Of a stretch of DNA of 41,651 bases, positions 33,909 through 41,651 are shown in pieces. The notes under the pieces were generated by a model. That model searched no databases, was not told where the DNA came from, and worked only from the letters and a program-made list of their open reading frames with translations. The position numbers and the translations under genes are program-made. Positions within the stretch are counted from its first letter, which is position 1. Each line of letters starts with the position of its first letter. The DNA is from Phycisphaerales bacterium (GTDB taxonomy: Bacteria > Planctomycetota > Phycisphaerae > WQYP01), in NCBI GenBank assembly GCA_013044165.1, contig JABEVB010000114.1:1-41651 (forward strand). Reading direction: 5' to 3'.

Positions 33909-36900
33909 ATGACAGCGAATCGTCACAACACCGCAAAAATCACATTTCTCGACGAAGCTCAAATCGAGGCCGAACTGATTCGAATTTTTAAAGACCTTGG
34001 CTATAACTATGCCAACGGACCCGATATCGCCCATGACGGCATCAGCCCCGAACGGGCGGATTACAGCGAGGTATTGCTGATTCGGCGGCTGCGCAAGGCC
34101 TTGGGGCGCTTGAATCCCAACCTGCCGCCGGCGGCACTCGAAGAAGCACTCCGCAAAGTCATGCTCACCGAAAGCCCCAGCCTGCTCGAAAACAATCGCC
34201 GTAATCATCAATGGCTGCTCGATGGCGTCCCTGTGGAATATCGCAAGAAAGACGGCCCCATTCAGCATGACAATGCCCGCCTGATGGATTGGGACAATAT
34301 AGCAAACAATGAATTTCTCGCCGTTAATCAATTCACAGTCATCGAAGGCAATCAAAACCGTCGGGCGGATGTGGTGCTATTTATTAACGGCCTGCCGCTG
34401 GTTGTGGTGGAACTTAAAAACCCGGCCGATGCCAATGCCACTATCAAACGAGCCTTTCGGCAACTGCAAACGTATCAAAGGCAAATTTCAAGCCTGTTTG
34501 CATTTAGCGAACTGCTGGTTATCAGCGACGGCCTCAGCGCCCGCGCCGGCACCCTCACCGCAGATTGGGAACGCTTTATGCCCTGGCGCACCATTGATGG
34601 CACCGGTCTGGCCCCAGATTCATTGCCGCAGATGGATGTGCTTGCCCGCGGCATGTTCGAGCCGGGCCGCCTGTTGGATTTAATTCGCTTCTTTACCGTC
34701 TTTGAAAAAAACGGGGTAAACGTCTCGAAAAAAATCGCCGGCTACCACCAATATTACGCCGTCAATAAGGCGGTTGACTGCACGCTGCGCGCAACCGCAC
34801 CCGCGGGTGATCGGCGAATCGGCGTGGTATGGCACACGCAGGGCAGCGGCAAAAGTCTTTCGATGGCTTTTTACACCGGTAAAATCATTCAACAGTCCGC
34901 TATGGCCAACCCCACCGTCATTATCCTCACCGACCGCAATGATCTCGACGATCAGCTTTTCGGTACGTTTTCGCGCTGCTGTGACCTGCTCCGGCAGAAT
35001 CCGGCGCAGGCGCAAGACCGGACGCACCTACGGCAGCTCCTGACGGTTGCATCCGGTGGTGTGGTGTTTACCACCATCCAGAAGTTTTTGCCGGAGAATA
35101 GAGGCGATACATTTCCGCTGCTTTCTGATCGGCGAAACATTGTGGTAATTGCCGATGAGGCGCACCGCAGCCAATACGACTTTATTGATGGCTTCGCCCG
35201 CCACATGCGCGATGCCCTGCCCAATGCCAGTTTCATCGGCTTTACCGGTACGCCCATTGAAGGCACCGACAAAAGCACTCCGGCGGTCTTTGGCGATTAC
35301 ATTGATATCTATGATATTCAACGGGCGGTGGACGACGGTGCCACGGTCCCCATTTATTATGAGGCTCGGCTGGCCAAGATCAGCCTTTCTGAAACTGAAA
35401 AGCCCAAGATTGACGCCGCCTTTGAAGAAGTCACCGAGGGCGAAGAAGAATCCGCCCGCCGTGCGGCCAAAAGTCGTTGGGCAAAGGTAGAGGCGCTGGT
35501 CGGCACGCCCAAACGCATTGGACTGGTCGCGGAAGATATTGTTCGACATTTTCAAGAGCGTCTCTCCGCCATAGATGGCAAGGCCATGGTTGTGTGCATG
35601 AGCCGGCGAATATGCGTGGAACTTTATGATGCCTTGATTCGCCTGCGGCCCGATTGGCATAGCGACGATGATGGCAAAGGTGCTATCAAGATTGTGATGA
35701 CCGGCTCAGCATCGGACCCGCTTGGGTGGCAGCAGCATATTCGTAATAAGCCGCGCCGCGAATCATTGGCCGAACGTTTCAAGAACCCGAAAGATCCCCT
35801 TAAAGTTATTATTGTGCGCGATATGTGGCTTACCGGCTTTGATGCCCCCTGTCTGCATACAATGTACCTCGATAAGCCAATGCGCGGCCATGGCCTGATG
35901 CAGGCCATCGCCCGCGTGAACCGCGTATTCGGCGACAAGCCCGGCGGGCTGGTGGTGGACTATCTTGGTCTCGCCGATCAATTGAAAAAGGCGCTCGCGG
36001 CATACACCGAAGGCGGTGGCAGAGGGGATGCGGCTGTAGATCAGACCGAAGCGGTCGCCGTCATGCGGCAAAAGTTTGCTGCTGTGTCCAAAATGTTCGA
36101 CGGCTTCGACTATGAAGCGGTATTGAACGGTCCTGCTTCCAGGCGCATGGCTGGGATCGCCCAGGCAATGGAACACATTCTGCAATTAGAAGATGGTAAA
36201 AAGCGCTATCTGCAAGCCGTGACTGAGTTATCCCAGGCATTCGCATTATCTGTGCCTGACGATGAGGCTCTGCGTATCCGGGATAAAGTGGGGTTTTTCC
36301 AGGCGGTACGGGCCGGATTGACCAAAGCCTTGGAGGCTGCCGGTGGAAAGACCGGTGAAGACATTGACCTGGCGATTCGGCAGATTGTTTCACAGGCGGT
36401 CATTTCCGATCAGGTGATTGATATCTTTGCGGCGGCCGGGCTTAAGTCGCCCGATATCTCGATTCTATCGGATGATTTTCTACGGGAAGTGCGCGATCTG
36501 CCGCAACGACATCTCGCCGTGGAATTGCTGCAGAAATTAATCAACGACGAAATTAAAGCCCGGTTGCGTCGCAACGTAGTTCAAGGCCGATCATTTGCCG
36601 AGATGCTCGAAGAATCCATTCGCCGCTACCAGAACCGTTCAATCGAGGCCGCGCAGGTCATTTCCGAACTCATCGAACTCGCCAGACAAATGCGCGCGGC
36701 CCAAAACCGTGGCCAGCAGCTTGGCCTTACCGAGGATGAAGTGGCCTTCTACGATGCATTGGAGGTTAACGACAGCGCCGTAAAAGTCCTCGGCGAGCCG
36801 ACGCTCAAGAGCATCGCGCGCGAACTCGTCGAATCGGTCAGAAAAAACGCCACCATTGATTGGACCGTCCGCGAATCCGCCCGTGCCGGCATCCGCGTCA

Positions 36901-37010
36901 TTATCAAACGCATCCTGAAAAAATACGGCTACCCGCCCGACAAACAGGAATCCGCAACAGCCTTGGTCATGCAGCAGGCCGAGGTAATCTGCGGCGCACC
37001 ATTGCCCTAA
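33909..37010 (+). CDS. hsdR: Type I restriction endonuclease subunit HsdR
   Basis: 1033-residue translocase/nuclease subunit that pulls DNA and cuts it away from the unmethylated site. The N-terminal PD-(D/E)xK nuclease keeps D154 and E168-x-K170 ([20 protein letters not shown]). The SF2 helicase motor shows Walker A with K315 (HTQGSGKS), DEAH at 416-419, FTGTP, and the later motifs [12 protein letters not shown] and [10 protein letters not shown]. The C-terminal helical region is complete, so the protein looks active. No strong ribosome-binding site precedes the ATG. It is the last gene of the hsdM-hsdS-hsdR operon. Confidence 0.97.
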   Translation: MTANRHNTAKITFLDEAQIEAELIRIFKDLGYNYANGPDIAHDGISPERADYSEVLLIRRLRKALGRLNPNLPPAALEEALRKVMLTESPSLLENNRRNHQWLLDGVPVEYRKKDGPIQHDNARLMDWDNIANNEFLAVNQFTVIEGNQNRRADVVLFINGLPLVVVELKNPADANATIKRAFRQLQTYQRQISSLFAFSELLVISDGLSARAGTLTADWERFMPWRTIDGTGLAPDSLPQMDVLARGMFEPGRLLDLIRFFTVFEKNGVNVSKKIAGYHQYYAVNKAVDCTLRATAPAGDRRIGVVWHTQGSGKSLSMAFYTGKIIQQSAMANPTVIILTDRNDLDDQLFGTFSRCCDLLRQNPAQAQDRTHLRQLLTVASGGVVFTTIQKFLPENRGDTFPLLSDRRNIVVIADEAHRSQYDFIDGFARHMRDALPNASFIGFTGTPIEGTDKSTPAVFGDYIDIYDIQRAVDDGATVPIYYEARLAKISLSETEKPKIDAAFEEVTEGEEESARRAAKSRWAKVEALVGTPKRIGLVAEDIVRHFQERLSAIDGKAMVVCMSRRICVELYDALIRLRPDWHSDDDGKGAIKIVMTGSASDPLGWQQHIRNKPRRESLAERFKNPKDPLKVIIVRDMWLTGFDAPCLHTMYLDKPMRGHGLMQAIARVNRVFGDKPGGLVVDYLGLADQLKKALAAYTEGGGRGDAAVDQTEAVAVMRQKFAAVSKMFDGFDYEAVLNGPASRRMAGIAQAMEHILQLEDGKKRYLQAVTELSQAFALSVPDDEALRIRDKVGFFQAVRAGLTKALEAAGGKTGEDIDLAIRQIVSQAVISDQVIDIFAAAGLKSPDISILSDDFLREVRDLPQRHLAVELLQKLINDEIKARLRRNVVQGRSFAEMLEESIRRYQNRSIEAAQVISELIELARQMRAAQNRGQQLGLTEDEVAFYDALEVNDSAVKVLGEPTLKSIARELVESVRKNATIDWTVRESARAGIRVIIKRILKKYGYPPDKQESATALVMQQAEVICGAPLP

Positions 37011-37025
37011 GCCACTCCCAACCCC

Positions 37026-37049
37026 GGGAGCGCGGGTGTCCTCACCCGC
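37026..37049 (+). repeat. Solitary REP copy after hsdR
   Basis: A single forward 24-base REP (GGGAGCGCGG...CACCCGC type) 16 bases after the hsdR stop codon. It is the last REP seen; none occur outside the hsd operon region in this window. Confidence 0.75.
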
Positions 37050-37360
37050 AACCAACCACCGCGCTCGCCCCAACCGCCTCCACCCTAACTCGCCCACCGC
37101 CATGTCCACAACCACGCTGAAACCCCAAAGCCACCAAGCCCGTTACGCAATCGTCCTCTCGCTTTTGCGGTAAATCAGCGTCGTCGTCTCTGTGCCTCCA
37201 ACTCTCTGCGCGAGACCGTCATCTCTCAGCGCCCAACTATCCCCACTATGCCACGCATAAATACTTACATGCTCCATCGCGCCCATTATTGCCATCCCCA
37301 AAGCCCCCTTTTGCGAATCTTGTGGTGTAAACCCACTCCAACACGCTGCGTGCGCGCATC

Positions 37361-37754
37361 TTGGCATCCTTCAACAAAAAACCAATGTTTTGCAATATTT
37401 GCAAAAACCGATCTTGGCATCCTTCAGGAAAACACCAACGTTTTGCTACTTTTAATTTGGCATCCTTCAAAGCCAACCAATATCCATGCGGGTTTGCTTA
37501 CATCAGCCGCACGCAAAAACGCCCCTTTTCACCCCTCATCCATCCCCAAGCGGGAAATTCTTCATCAAAACACCAATGTTTTGCCATTTCTATCTTGGCA
37601 TCCTTCAAAAACGTGCAATAGTCATGCATGTTTGCTCGCACCCAAAATTTCAAAAAACACCGCTTTTTCCTCCCCCAACACCACAACTTGGCATCCTTCA
37701 AAAAAATCTCAATGTTTTGCCACTTTCTGCAAAAACGATCTTGGCATCCTTCAG
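37361..37754. repeat. Degenerate direct-repeat cluster (TTGGCATCCTTCA)
   Basis: Six copies of the 14-base core TTGGCATCCTTCA(A/G) start at 37361, 37414, 37457, 37595, 37688 and 37741. In the best units the core is followed by an A-rich stretch, CAATGTTTTGC and TGCAAAAAC-GATC, giving a 53-base period for copies 1-2 and 5-6. Spacing elsewhere varies (43, 138, 93), so this is not a CRISPR array. No cas gene is nearby. Confidence 0.8.
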
Positions 37755-37997
37755 CATTTCCTTAAGATTTCGCAACTTGTTAAACACAACACACTCCCCA
37801 AACCCAATATTCAAAGGCCTTCTCTCACCACCAACCCCATAAACCAGCCAGCCTGCGCTGGCCGCTCCCAAGCGCAGCAACCCGGCTCTCCTGCTCGACT
37901 GCTCTACTCTCGCCTGTTCTCGCGGCACCGCCGCGAGCTGCTGTTACACCGCCGCATTTCGTGTAAAATCTCTCCCCAAGGAAACGAAGGTGTTTTA

Positions 37998-38726
37998 ATG
38001 GCTATTTTGGGCGTTAATATAGATCATGTCGCAACCCTGCGGCAGGCGAGGCGGGCAAGCGAGCCTGACCCGGTTTGGGCCGCTGTAGAGGCCGAGCTTG
38101 GCGGTGCCGATGTTATTACCGTACATCTGCGCGAAGACCGTCGCCATATACAAGACCGCGACCTTGAACTCCTCGCCCGCACCGTGCACCGTCCTCTCAA
38201 TATGGAAATGGCCGCCGTAAGCGAAATGGTCCGCCTTGCCCGTAAAATCAAGCCGGCCATGGTGACGCTTGTGCCTGAAAACCGCCGTGAAATCACCACC
38301 GAGGGCGGTCTCGATGTTGCTGCACGCCTGCCGGCAATAAAAGCCGCAGTCTCGCAATTGCATCGTGCAGGCATCGTGGTCAGCGCCTTTGTGGATGCCA
38401 ATGCCCGGCAAGTTGCCGCCGCACGCGACGCCGGGTTCGATATTTGCGAAATTCATACCGGTCCCTATGCCAACGCCTTGGGCCAGCAGGCGTGTCTGGC
38501 CGAGTTAGACAAAGTGCGCTCGGCCGGCGAGCAGGTGCTTAATGCGGGCATGCGTTTTAACGCAGGCCACGGGCTTGACTACCGCAACGTGGCCGCCATT
38601 GCCGCGCTGCCGGGCCTCTTGGAATTGCACATTGGCCATGCCATTATCAGCCGGGCTATTTTTACCGGCCTGCGCACTGCCGTGGCCGATATGAAGCAGG
38701 CCATTGCCCATACGATGGCCCGTTAG
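37998..38726 (+). CDS. pdxJ: Pyridoxine 5'-phosphate synthase PdxJ
   Basis: 242-residue TIM-barrel enzyme condensing deoxyxylulose 5-phosphate with 1-amino-acetone 3-phosphate to make pyridoxine 5'-phosphate, the last ring-closing step of DXP-dependent B6 synthesis. Family motifs: GVNIDHVATLRQARR at the start, ITVHLREDRRHIQD, LNMEMA, VTLVPENRREITTEGGLD, IEIHTGPYA-like EIHTGPYANA, and NAGHGLDYRN. The ATG at 37998 has AAGG seven bases upstream and gives the standard start; the open frame extends 250 codons upstream through repeats but is not coding. B6 cofactor would serve SufS and other PLP enzymes. Confidence 0.96.
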   Translation: MAILGVNIDHVATLRQARRASEPDPVWAAVEAELGGADVITVHLREDRRHIQDRDLELLARTVHRPLNMEMAAVSEMVRLARKIKPAMVTLVPENRREITTEGGLDVAARLPAIKAAVSQLHRAGIVVSAFVDANARQVAAARDAGFDICEIHTGPYANALGQQACLAELDKVRSAGEQVLNAGMRFNAGHGLDYRNVAAIAALPGLLELHIGHAIISRAIFTGLRTAVADMKQAIAHTMAR

Positions 38727-38813
38727 TGTACACTGGATAGTTCGCGGCAAATGCGGCGCAGGAGCGTCCCTGGTTAAAGGCCATGCCGCCATGCTGTGTT
38801 TGGAGAAATCACC

Positions 38814-39689
38814 ATGTTTATGGGCGTTTATACCGCCTTGATTACGCCGTTTAACAAAGGCCGCTTCGACCGCGTGGCCTACGAGCGGCAAATCGCGTTT
38901 CAGGTAAAGAGCGGCGTAAGCGGCATTGTGCCCGTCGGCACCACCGGCGAATCGCCAACGCTCTCGCATGATGAACACCACAAGGTTATTGAAACCGCCA
39001 TTGCCGTCGCCCGCGGTACCGGCCTGCAGGTTATTGCCGGTACCGGCAGCAACAGCACCGACGAAGCCATTGACCTGACGCGCCATGCCAAAAAAGCGGG
39101 CGCTGATGCGGTCCTGCTGGTCAACCCGTATTACAACAAGCCCACGCAAGAAGGACTGTTTCTGCACTTTAAGTCCATTGCCGACGCGGTCCATATCCCC
39201 ATTGTTCTTTACAACATTCCCGGCCGAACCAGTGTGACCATGGCCACATCCACCATGCTTCGTCTGGCCAAAGCCTGTAAAAATATCGTGGCCGTAAAAG
39301 ATGCCGCCGGCAACCTCGACCTTACCACCGAGGCCGCCGCCACAGGCCTTACCGTGCTTTCCGGCGATGACTCGCTGACGCTGCCCATGATGGCGGTGGG
39401 GGCCAGGGGCGTGGTGTCGGTGGTTTCTAATATTGTCCCTGCGATAGTTAAACAGCTTGTGGATGCCGCTGCCGCCGGCGATTATAACATTGCCCGGCAT
39501 GTGCACCATATGCTTTATCCGTTGATCAAGGTCATGTTTGTTGAAACCAACCCCATCCCTGTAAAAACGGCCATGGGATTTTTGGGCCGCGACACCGCCG
39601 AAATGCGGCTGCCTTTGTGCCCGCCCAGCGCTGAAAATGCCAAGCTTATCCGTCGAGCGCTGGTTGCTGCGGGTTTGCTGAAAAAATGA
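38814..39689 (+). CDS. dapA: 4-hydroxy-tetrahydrodipicolinate synthase DapA
   Basis: 291-residue class I aldolase condensing pyruvate with aspartate semialdehyde in the lysine/diaminopimelate pathway. The Schiff-base lysine is K162 (VAVKDAAGN); the substrate-site GTTGESPTL, NPYYNKPTQEGL and LYNIPGRT (Y134, R139) are present, and the length is typical. ATG 38814 has GGAG eight bases upstream; ATG 38820 is also possible and starts closer to the family norm. Other members of the aldolase superfamily share the fold, but the motif set supports DapA. It lies 87 bases after pdxJ. Confidence 0.95.
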   Translation: MFMGVYTALITPFNKGRFDRVAYERQIAFQVKSGVSGIVPVGTTGESPTLSHDEHHKVIETAIAVARGTGLQVIAGTGSNSTDEAIDLTRHAKKAGADAVLLVNPYYNKPTQEGLFLHFKSIADAVHIPIVLYNIPGRTSVTMATSTMLRLAKACKNIVAVKDAAGNLDLTTEAAATGLTVLSGDDSLTLPMMAVGARGVVSVVSNIVPAIVKQLVDAAAAGDYNIARHVHHMLYPLIKVMFVETNPIPVKTAMGFLGRDTAEMRLPLCPPSAENAKLIRRALVAAGLLKK

Positions 39690-39754
39690 TGCCGGCCCAT
39701 TCGTTGTATTTTGCCGGGCCATGGTGATCAGGTGTTTTTGCAGGAGTCAACCAC

Positions 39755-40177
39755 ATGAAAATGAACGAAGACCTTGCCGTACTGCTGCTGCGGGCTGTTG
39801 TGGGCGGCGTTCTTATTTACCACGGGCAGGAAAAGCTTTTTGGCGGCATTGCCGGCTTTGCGGGCTACCTTAAACATTTGGGCGTGCCGGCCCCCGAGCT
39901 TAGCGCGTGGCTTAGCGGCTTAACCGAATTTTGCGGTGGTATTGTGCTGGTGCTGGGCACCGGGCTTCGCATTGCCGCCATACCCATTCTGATCAACATG
40001 CTGGTGGCCGTGTGGTCCAGCCGCGGCAACGGCTTTAGCGTGTTAAAGGGCGGCATGGAGTACCCAACCGTTATTGGCGTGGTGGTATTGGCGTTACTGC
40101 TGGCCGGCCCCGGTGGTTTTACCATTGCCAAGCTCATTAAAAGCATGAAAAGCACAGGCGAGTCAACCAAATCGTAA
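39755..40177 (+). CDS. DoxX-family membrane protein
   Basis: 140-residue inner-membrane protein with four hydrophobic helices. The N-terminal LLLRAVVGGVLIYHGQEKLFGG and the following GFAGYLKHLGVPAPELSAWL, then GLTEFCGGIVLVLG, are the DoxX signature. Family members are linked to thiol/redox stress or quinone-related functions, but the exact role of this one is unknown. AGGAG lies nine bases before the ATG. It follows dapA by 65 bases without an obvious functional tie. Confidence 0.88.
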   Translation: MKMNEDLAVLLLRAVVGGVLIYHGQEKLFGGIAGFAGYLKHLGVPAPELSAWLSGLTEFCGGIVLVLGTGLRIAAIPILINMLVAVWSSRGNGFSVLKGGMEYPTVIGVVVLALLLAGPGGFTIAKLIKSMKSTGESTKS

Positions 40178-40322
40178 ACAAAGCCGGCGGCCACGACCTT
40201 AGCCTGCACCTTCATCGTATAATGGAGCGGGAAGATATAAAATCTCCGTAGCGACCGGGCATAGCGCGCAGCCCGGCCTCAAAAGCGACCTCTGCGCTCA
40301 ACTGTTTTGGCTCAGGTGTGTT

Positions 40323-41318
40323 ATGCCCGACCATCAAACATGCCCCAAGTGTGGTTCGCTGGTTATTCCCGGCCACAGGCTGTGCCTGAAGTGCGGCACG
40401 GCCGTTGGCGCGGGCACCGCCGTTTCGAAGGTGCCGCATCAAGACGAGCCGGCTGGCAGCGGCATTGTTGGCAAGGCTATTGTGGCCGTGCTGGTGCTCG
40501 GCATTGTAATTGGTATTGGTTGGTGGGCTTATGGTGCTTTCACCAAAGCGCCGCCCGACCCGGCCTTGGCCTATCCCACGAGCCGTACGATACTGGTGCG
40601 GCAATTTTTTACCGATGTTGCGGGTAATTCCGACGCCGATCTCCACCACGCTTTTCTTCTGCTGGCAATGCAGGTGCGACACCAGCACGCCAAACACGAA
40701 GGCGAAGTGTGGCAGCGGCTCAGCAATCTTAACAATTACCTCACCGGTCTGTTTGGCCCGCAATGGATCGCTGACCTGGTGGTGCAGCCCAGCGCTTCCA
40801 AAACGGCTGGCGCTGATGTTTACGTGGCGCAAATTCAAACCGAAAAGTTTCATCTCGATCTTCAGCCCCAGCCGCTGCGCCCCGATGACGCCCAAAACGA
40901 TGGCCGCACGCACTATGGCATATCACATATTGCCGAGTTTACGCTCGAGGGTGGAGCTCGCGCGCAGCAGGCGGCTGGCGTCAGCGGCATTTTGGGCGGC
41001 CTTGTCGGAGCCACCGGCGCGGCCAACAGCGTGTCATCCATCAGCGCCGCCTACGGCCCACACGGTAAAGAAACACCCTCCGAGCTGAAGCAGCGTCTTT
41101 TGCCCATTGTCGAAAACCCGCAAGCCGGCGCGGGCCTGCGCGATTGCATCTACCAGCTTTGGCCCGTGCGAAGCGACCCGACCGTTCGCATGGTGCTCAA
41201 ACGCATTTTGCATAACCGCGCCTATCCGGGCCAGGCGAGGCAGGCCGCCTCCGGCGTGTTCCATGGCAACGCCATGCCGGAACTGCTCATTAACGCCGGC
41301 GTTACACATATTCACTAA
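40323..41318 (+). CDS. Zinc-ribbon membrane protein, function unknown
   Basis: 331 residues. The N-terminus is a four-cysteine zinc ribbon (C7, C10, C21, C24: CPKCGS ... CLKCGT), followed by a membrane helix at about 47-72 (IVAVLVLGIVIGIGWWAYGAF) and a large domain of about 250 residues, presumably periplasmic. That domain shows no motif I recognise; a Gly/Ala-rich stretch (GVSGILGGLVGATGAANS) lies near residue 225. Zinc-ribbon plus one-helix proteins are common but diverse. A TATAAT at 40218-40223 may be its -10 box, though no good -35 is seen. Confidence 0.7.
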   Translation: MPDHQTCPKCGSLVIPGHRLCLKCGTAVGAGTAVSKVPHQDEPAGSGIVGKAIVAVLVLGIVIGIGWWAYGAFTKAPPDPALAYPTSRTILVRQFFTDVAGNSDADLHHAFLLLAMQVRHQHAKHEGEVWQRLSNLNNYLTGLFGPQWIADLVVQPSASKTAGADVYVAQIQTEKFHLDLQPQPLRPDDAQNDGRTHYGISHIAEFTLEGGARAQQAAGVSGILGGLVGATGAANSVSSISAAYGPHGKETPSELKQRLLPIVENPQAGAGLRDCIYQLWPVRSDPTVRMVLKRILHNRAYPGQARQAASGVFHGNAMPELLINAGVTHIH

Positions 41319-41381
41319 ATGGCCAGCGCCAACCCGTCGCACGCCCCCCCGTGTTGCCGCATTGTGCTGGCCCCGCAGCGC

Positions 41382-41410
41382 TGGCTCAAAGCCGCGATTT
41401 TTGCTATTCT
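41382..41410 (+). promoter_or_regulatory. Candidate promoter of tRNA-Cys
   Basis: TGGCTC (41382-41387) and TATTCT (41405-41410) are spaced by 17 bases and end 13 bases before the tRNA 5' end. The -10 box matches five of six positions; the -35 is weak. Confidence 0.35.
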
Positions 41411-41423
41411 AATGCCTCCTCAT

Positions 41424-41497
41424 GGCCGGATGCCCGAGTGGACTAAGGGAGCGGATTGCAAATCCGCGATTCGTGGGTTCGAATCCCACTCCGGCCT
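41424..41497 (+). tRNA. tRNA-Cys (GCA)
   Basis: A 74-base cloverleaf. The acceptor stem GGCCGGA pairs with TCCGGCC, the anticodon stem GCGGA/TCCGC encloses loop TTGCAAA with anticodon GCA, and the T arm is GTGGG-TTCGAAT-CCCAC. The discriminator base is T, as is typical for tRNA-Cys. The CCA end is not encoded. tRNA-Cys supplies cysteine, also the sulfur source of the SUF pathway, but no link is implied by the position. Confidence 0.97.
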
Positions 41498-41651
41498 TTG
41501 CACTAGACCGGTGCCTGGTGTGACGAACTACCTTCTCATTCGCCCCGGTGCCTGCCCTGCGAACCATGCCCAAGGCTCAATCGCCAAATCTACAACTCAC
41601 ACCAACCTGCAAACCCGCCAACTTATCCGCCGCCGCGCAAAGCGTATTAAA

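Larger units (their letters stand above)
37011..37997. other. Non-coding, G-poor region between hsdR and pdxJ
   Basis: Nearly 1 kb without a supported gene. It holds one REP copy (37026-37049), a run of TTGGCATCCTTCA repeats (37361-37754), and a short hairpin CCAGC-CTGC-GCTGG near 37850. The plus strand is poor in G from about 37240 to 37830, which leaves long open frames in several phases on both strands; these lack start signals and known domains, and one merely runs into pdxJ. Confidence 0.7.

Noticed and set aside
37361-37754. CRISPR array
   Set aside because: Repeat spacing is irregular (43 to 138 bases), the repeat is short and degenerate, and no cas gene is present.
37248-37997. Long open frame continuous with pdxJ
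   Set aside because: The 250-codon extension runs through G-poor repeats, has no domain, and open frames also exist in other phases; PdxJ starts normally at 37998 with its own ribosome-binding site.
38505-39722. 405-codon open frame on the minus strand opposite pdxJ and dapA
   Set aside because: It is the antisense shadow of two well-recognised genes and has no domain of its own.

Overview
The window reads as an ordinary chromosome segment of a moderately high-GC Gram-negative bacterium. The gene set fits a member of the Planctomycetota, perhaps Phycisphaerae-like: a SUF-only Fe-S operon with SufU, ExbB/ExbD/ExbD next to TPR and vWA proteins, a DUF2934 protein, and an IS200-like REP-associated transposase sitting among translatable REP palindromes. 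This placement is inferred from gene content only; no rRNA or other taxonomic marker is present.

Layout. 1-1271: a phd/vapC-type toxin-antitoxin pair lies between two copies of a 144-bp direct repeat. 1.7-3.4 kb: phoH, a 163-bp MITE-like element inserted exactly at the phoH stop codon, and a DUF2934 gene. 3.9-11.0 kb: a six-gene cluster of two paralogous inner-membrane vWA proteins, ExbB, two ExbD proteins and a large secreted TPR protein. Both vWA proteins carry a TonB-like S-x3-H motif in their single N-terminal membrane helix, so they look like TonB-type transducers with a vWA effector domain. This is the best candidate here for an undescribed system. 11.2-13.9 kb (minus strand): ispG and ffh. 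14.4-20.9 kb: a complete SUF operon, sufB-C-D-S-U, closed by a fusion of a cysteine-less A-type domain to a MIP18/SufT domain. A promoter with a palindromic candidate operator precedes it.

21.0-28.4 kb: an MNT/HEPN pair whose HEPN gene is frameshifted at a C8 tract; a MATE transporter; a DUF883/YqjE-like/small-protein trio; a Rieske ferredoxin; UDP-glucose dehydrogenase; and a soluble vWA protein. 28.6-37.0 kb: a type I restriction-modification operon (hsdM, hsdS, hsdR) interrupted by a REP-associated tyrosine transposase, REP cassettes, an intact and a truncated DUF2513 gene, a REP-derived linker ORF and a small membrane protein. From hsdM to hsdS five successive ATGA stop/start overlaps run straight through the inserted cargo. 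37.0-38.0 kb: a G-poor non-coding stretch with six copies of a 14-bp direct repeat. 38.0-41.5 kb: pdxJ, dapA, a DoxX-family protein, a zinc-ribbon membrane protein and tRNA-Cys.

How the genes work together. The SUF genes form one assembly pathway: SufS/SufU mobilise sulfur, SufBCD is the scaffold, and the terminal fusion probably helps transfer clusters to clients such as IspG or the Rieske protein. The ExbBD/vWA/TPR genes probably form one proton-motive-force-driven envelope machine. The hsd genes form one restriction-modification system that has collected REP/RayT-derived material. All names rest on reading motifs by eye; no database search was run.
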